Positions 53,620 through 58,475 of a stretch of 58,475 nt of DNA are shown in pieces (the first letter of the stretch is position 1; each line of letters starts with the position of its first letter). The stretch covers positions 3,461-61,935 of the forward strand of contig MPNW01000224.1 of assembly GCA_011800805.1 (NCBI GenBank), in the 5' to 3' direction. A model generated the notes under the pieces. That model worked only from the letters and a program-made list of their open reading frames with translations, was not told the origin of the DNA and made no database searches. The position numbers and the translations under genes were made by a program. The DNA comes from Hirudo medicinalis. Taxonomy: Eukaryota; Annelida; Clitellata; Hirudinida; Hirudinidae.

Positions 53620-56600
53620 TCATAGGTCTTCAAGGTCTCTGTAACATGCTTCTAGCTCTTCTCTTAACTGAGTGTATTCTTTTTCTTTTTCGATAAGGCT
53701 CCCTGAAAATCCAGCGTAAATACATTTCAAAGAGTGATTGATGGTAATTCTCCAACAATACAGCGGCAACAAAGGTTGGCGAATAATACATGTGTGCCAA
53801 AGAGCACCTTTTGAAAGTAATGTAATGTAGCTGAGGCAATGCTAACTTTCTGTCTTCTCAAGTTCCCAACTTTTGCAGTTTATTTCCTGTGCCTGATTCT
53901 CAATGACATCTTGAGACTGAAGAAAAAGCATCATTTAATGGAAGTTCTTTCTAGCAACAATCAAAAACGCAAAGTGGAAAACCTCTTTGAGCATTTTCCT
54001 CAGCTCAGAAATGGTATTCTCATAATTTTCTTCTTTACTGGCAAGCTAATCACAGCAAACATGTCAACAACTTGTAACGTAATATGATTTGCAACAATCA
54101 TAACCAAAAAAACATATAGTAATTGTTTCACAACAGTGTTGTTAGAATATGGGGACAAATTTCTAATCTGACCAATAATTAAATGTACTGAGAATCATAG
54201 TTAGTTGATTTAATTGGGAAGGTTGGGCTCACTGTTTGTTCAATAATCTGAAGAGATCTCAGGTTGTTTGTGGTGGTCTGAAGCTCTTCATCCAGTTGAT
54301 GAACTTTGCTGTAAAAATACCAATATGTAGGTTAGAAGTTATATCAGAGGATTGTGTAACCCAGCCTGCACGGCCTGGGTGCGCCCTCGGGAAGGGACGC
54401 TAGATAAATGGCAGATTGGTTAAGTGCCTTCACATCCTGTTAGGATGCATAAGGCACTCAAAAGATCAGATAAATATAAATACAGATTGTGTCAGTGGAA
54501 TTGCTAAACTGGTGTCTTCCTCACAGGCCTCCGAGTCATAAGTCAGACAATACAGAATTGCCTAAAGTAACATCCATAAATTTGAAGTGAAAAAAGTACT
54601 TGAGTTACAGAGGACTTAAGAAAACAATAGAATTTGAGCTAATAGTTTTATTGTTTTTTTTTTTAAGAGAGGAATGAGATTTTGCACTGATAAAAGAAAA
54701 TTAGAAAAAAGTATAACATAATAAAATAATAACAGTGATGCATATTATGTCATTTTACAATTTGATGCCAAACTAAAATGTTGGTAGTCTGTATTTAAAA
54801 TCTTGTTAATATAAGTTATTCCTAGTGAGGTCATGATAATTATCTTAATATAAAAAGACTCCTAGAAATCCTCCAAGTGATGCCATAGGTATGTGCCCCT
54901 ATTTTTGTCAGTAAAAAGCAGCTTGCATACATATACATTGGGATATTTTCCATCGTTTTGGTAATAAATCAATCAAGCAAGGTTATGTATTGTGCTGAAA
55001 AACACGTCTGGGCAGACCATAACAATCGCAATTTGAATTTGAAGTATATTGAGTGCAAGTAAAGAGCATGAAATTATGATAGGAATGATTTTTGATTCAA
55101 ATCCTCCATTTTGAAATTAACAAAAACATGAGCCTTACATGTTGTCAAGTGAAATGAAGCTTTTATAAAGTACAAACCTTTCAGCAATTTCTCTTCTCTC
55201 TTCACTACTTTCATATTGATCCTCAATAAGACTGAGTTTCCCTTCTACCTTTAAACACAAAAATATAACATTAAATAACTAATTAAGTTATTGCAGCCTT
55301 TAGTTTTGCCCAAAGAGTTGTTTAAAAGGTTTTGTTCCTTCTTGAACAATGGATGCCTGAATATGAATAACTTTAAAAATAATCTTCCAAATAATAGGCC
55401 ATAAATGAGGATAAATGCCATGAACCTTGAAGCAAAATACTGTGAGTTATTTAAAGAAACTTTTCAACCATGTTGAGGGCTAAAAAATTGATTCTGGGAG
55501 CTTGGCTTCATTTATGGACAATTATTATTATTTAAATATCTTAATTAATTGCTAAGCATCTATTTTACCAGTTATGAAGGAAACCCCATCCCAATCATTT
55601 ACTTTTTTGATTTGGTTTAATTTTAATGATAACTGAGTTAGAATAGAAGTTAGGATAGAAAAACATTCTGCAAAAGTCAACATGGCTTCACCAGGAACAG
55701 ATCATGGCTGACAATCCTGTTGGAGTTCTTTAGGGAAGTGTATGACTGAGTTGACAAGGAGAAAGCAGTAGATGTTGTATATTTAGATTTTGCTAAGGCA
55801 TTTGATAAGATACCACACCAAATATTAGAAAAAAAGCTCATCGCATATGATATAAGTGGTAAACTTTTAAGATGGCTTGCAAGCTGGCTAAGCAATAGAA
55901 GGCAAAAGGTAGGAATGGGAGGAACATGGTCTGGATGACTACCCTTTCTGAGGTTCCACAAAGATCTGAGCTAGGCCCGTTATTTTTTTGTGTCTACATT
56001 AATGGTCTTGATGACGGAATATTATCTAAAATATCTAAATTCGCAGATGACACAAAAATAAGCAGGAAAGTGAGTAAGAGAGAGGATGTCGATGAATTTC
56101 GGACTGATTTAAATAAATTATATAAGTGGTCACAGGAGTGGCAGATGCTGTTTAATGTGAACAAGTGCTCAGTCATGCATATGGGGAGTAGGATTAGGGT
56201 GGTGGAATATGAATTTTGGGGACAGGTGTTAAACCAGTCAGATCTAGAAAGAGATTGGGGATTTCCACGCACAAGCATGGAAAATCAACAAAACAATGTG
56301 CAGAAGCTGCTAAGAGAGCAAACAGGGTATTAGGTATGATAAAGAGGGCAGTGGTCAACAGGGAGAAAAGCATCATATTAAAGTTGTATAAGGCATTGGT
56401 GAGACCCCATCTGGAGTACTGCATACAAGTATGGAACCCCCACTTAAAGAAGGACATTGAAACCTTGAAAAGGATGCAGAGAAGAGCAACAAGGATGATT
56501 AAGGGTCTAGGAAATTTGAGTTATGAGGAGAGATTAAAAATGTGCAAATTAACAAACCTAGAAATAAGTAGAGGTGATCTCATAGAAACGTTCAAGATAT

Positions 56601-57632
56601 TAACAGGAAGATTTACCACCTGAACATTTCTTTGAGGCCACCAAAAGCAGTTGCACAAGAGGGCATGAATGTAAGCTGTGTAGGAGGGCAATGGGTACTC
56701 TGAAGGATAATTACTTCAGCACAAAAGTAGTTAATCTGTGGAACAAGCTTGATGAGGAGACAATATATTCAGATTTAGTGGAAAAATAGGACTATCGAAA
56801 TTTGGATATTGGATTATTATTAAATAGGAATGGTTTATCATACAGACATTAGTTTACTTAGACCACTACAAATTAATGTTATGTTACGATATGTTAAGTG
56901 ATAGAGTGGTTATTACAAAGATCTTGGTCTTCTTAACCACTATAAATAATTGTTATGTTATGTTACTTAGGAATCCATGAAAGTAACATTAATATACTTC
57001 TCTGTGTTTCTGTTCAGCTTCATCAATACTCGTCTTGAGAACCTGAATTTGATTTTCTAGTATCAAGATCTTCTCCTCATCTATGATTTGGCGAGACAAA
57101 TTAACTTTTTGGATCCTTAGATAAGATCAAAATATATATAAGTACATGGAAAACAAATGTTGACTTAATTTCAAAAAATGAAAATAAACCTTACAAATAT
57201 AAAGACCATGAACAAATTTAGATAGATTTTTTTTTATTTTTAATCATTTGTTGGCAGTAACTATACTTTAGTACATTATCAATCAAAACAATTCTAAAAC
57301 CTTTTGAATTCATCGAGATCCATAGAAACTTCGTTTAACTTATTTACAACTTGCTGATGTCGAGATTCAAGCTGGTGGTTTTCATCTTCCAAAAGTTGTA
57401 AAGTCCTCATATAAGAAGCTAGTTTGTCTTCGGCCTGCACGAATCTCCAATTTAATAGCATCATTTAAATTAATACTTGTTTATAAGAAACAATCATTAC
57501 TTTGATTCTGTTACTTCTCTCTAACTCAAATGCACAACATTTTTCTTCATGCAAAGTTCGGTACTTTTCAACGTCACCTCGCAACGAATGCATCTTCTCT
57601 TTTAAACATTTCAACATGTTCGAGCTCAACAT
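53620..57632 (-). CDS. TPM: Highly diverged tropomyosin, short (248-residue) form
   Basis: Eight exons: 57632-57501, 57434-57301, 57115-56998, 55248-55178, 54308-54233, 54045-53983, 53916-53847 and 53702-53620. From the second on they measure 134, 118, 71, 76, 63, 70 and 83 bases, the canonical lengths of tropomyosin exons 3-9, with identical phases; the total of 248 residues equals low-molecular-weight tropomyosin. The protein is one continuous heptad coiled coil. The best-preserved block is SKVHQLDEELQTTTNNLRSL, which matches [20 protein letters not shown] of the family. Others are VEGKLSLIEDQYESSEERRE and SKEENYENTISELRKMLKE. Elsewhere identity is low and atypical Cys, Pro-free polar substitutions are common. 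Tropomyosin winds along F-actin and controls myosin access. The start at 57632 has a second in-frame ATG at 57617. It is probably a paralogue next to a conventional tropomyosin elsewhere in the genome. Confidence 0.88.
54355..54480. repeat. Possible short interspersed repeat in a tropomyosin intron
   Basis: The GC-rich run CCCAGCCTGCACGGCCTGGG forms an inverted repeat, and GTGCCTTCACATCCTGTTAG followed by GATGCATAAGGCAC forms a second stem. The composition stands out from the AT-rich intron. There is no second copy in the window to confirm it. Confidence 0.35.
55640..56971 (+). mobile_element. Non-LTR retrotransposon (CR1/L2-like LINE) remnant in a tropomyosin intron
   Basis: Plus-strand frames, joined only conceptually across stops, carry RT motifs: VVYLDFAKAFDKIPH, then PLFFCVYINGLDD, the catalytic FADDTK box, WQMLFNVNKCSVMHMG, and downstream LYKALVRPHLEYCIQVWNPH and MQRRATRMIKGLGNL. 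These follow the order of CR1/L2-type reverse transcriptases. Several stops and frame changes break the frame (for example near 55750 and 56330). The 3' end carries a TTATGTTATGTTA tail near 56970, as in elements that end in short repeats. The 5' part including the endonuclease is missing. It is inserted antisense to the host gene. Confidence 0.8.
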
Positions 57633-58475
57633 CCTCACCACTTAATGTAACAACTGAAGTGAAATCGAACTACTTGATCAAATTTATGAGATCGCCAGGC
57701 GGAACTCCTAGAACGCTAGGCGTTTCTATGGTAACATAAATCTAAAATTTGATTTGACATTTTAAATTTTATTTTATGGATAACTAGACGATTTGTAACA
57801 TCTGATTATTGCAATACTTTTAACAAACTATTTAATACATTTGTGTAATGCTGCTGGGGAATAAAGCACTGTACAATGATAGGGTGATTACAGAGCATTC
57901 ATGCCTGATTCGGATACATACCGTGAAAGTATCGACTAAACACCTTACAATACAAAATTATCGTAAACCTCAGCGGTTGTAGAGAGCCATTTTGGCTTCT
58001 TAGGAACGCCCAACAACCTCGATGACCATTTTTGCATTTCAATAATTTTTTCAGTCCTCTTATAAGACAGCGAAAATTTTATATTTGCAGGTCCTAATCA
58101 GTTTGCTATTATCGTTGAATTCATTCAAATTAATTATGAACTAGAAACTATTAACTCAACAATAATTGGCGTTAAGTTAGGAACAAATTAATAGTCGCCT
58201 TCGAGCCTGTAGCGACATCGGCATTGACGACGAAGACGAGTTCGCTACAAAGTTTATTTACAACAACGGCAACAATGCTTCGACTGACAACATAACTGCT
58301 GGAGTAGCAGCGTAGCGAGAAGAGTGGGAGAGAGAAGGGAAGAATGCCTATTTATTTATTTATTTGATTAAAGTCCGTTGCATAACTAAGATGATTTGGA
58401 CTTGTTAATTAGTGTTAGGTATTGTAATGAAATAATAAGTATTAGAGTAATAATAGTTGTAAGAGGTTAAATAAT
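57633..58475. other. Right-end region without recognised gene
   Basis: This is upstream of the tropomyosin gene. A GA-rich stretch with TTTATTTATTTATTT lies at about 58315-58365. A short run with CGACGACGAAGACGAG occurs near 58228, but no frame could be assigned. An exon of a neighbouring gene cannot be excluded. Confidence 0.4.

Overview
This window is nuclear DNA from an animal (metazoan), AT-rich and intron-dense, with mostly short introns. Animal-specific families are present: Vav, focal adhesion kinase, a SIX homeobox protein, a HEN/NHLH-type bHLH protein and tropomyosin. The coding regions were assembled by hand from GT-AG splice sites and reading-frame phase, so most exon borders are supported by phase agreement as well as by homology. 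I cannot name the species. There is one 30-base run of N at 27533-27562.

Layout. 176-1515 (-): PI31/PSMF1, running off the left edge. 1516-6198: transposon fossils (a hAT transposase relic, a LINE 3' fragment, a tRNA-derived SINE). 6199-6856 (+): a very derived two-exon SIX gene. 6857-10211: a pogo-like element with intact terminal inverted repeats, and a MITE. 10212-19902 (-): a Vav guanine-nucleotide exchange factor in 28 exons. 21391-22736 (+): NHLH-like bHLH gene. 23827-29035 (-): a FAK-family tyrosine kinase that begins just before the autophosphorylation site and has no FERM domain. 30909-33035 (+): an intronless 708-residue protein I do not recognise. 33990-41977 (-): INCENP in 17 exons with one exon of 2.9 kb. 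43610-45260 (-): a secreted PLAT-domain protein. 45846-47316 (-): ribosomal protein L8, with two box C/D snoRNA-like units in an intron. 48900-53112 (+): V-ATPase subunit B, with a probable U12-type first intron and a 20-base exon. 53620-57632 (-): a strongly diverged tropomyosin whose exon lengths are exactly those of the family; a dead LINE lies in one intron.

The genes do not form one operon or pathway. Themes do recur: cytoskeleton and adhesion signalling (Vav, FAK, tropomyosin), chromosome segregation (INCENP), development (SIX, NHLH) and housekeeping (RPL8, V-ATPase B, PI31). The most interesting points are the FERM-less FAK, the rebuilt Vav (about 195-residue SH3-SH2 insert, C1 domain lacking two zinc ligands), the orphan Cys-rich intronless gene, the duplicated snoRNA whose guide matches the 530-loop of 18S rRNA, the U12 intron candidate, and the tropomyosin that keeps its exon frame while losing most of its sequence.
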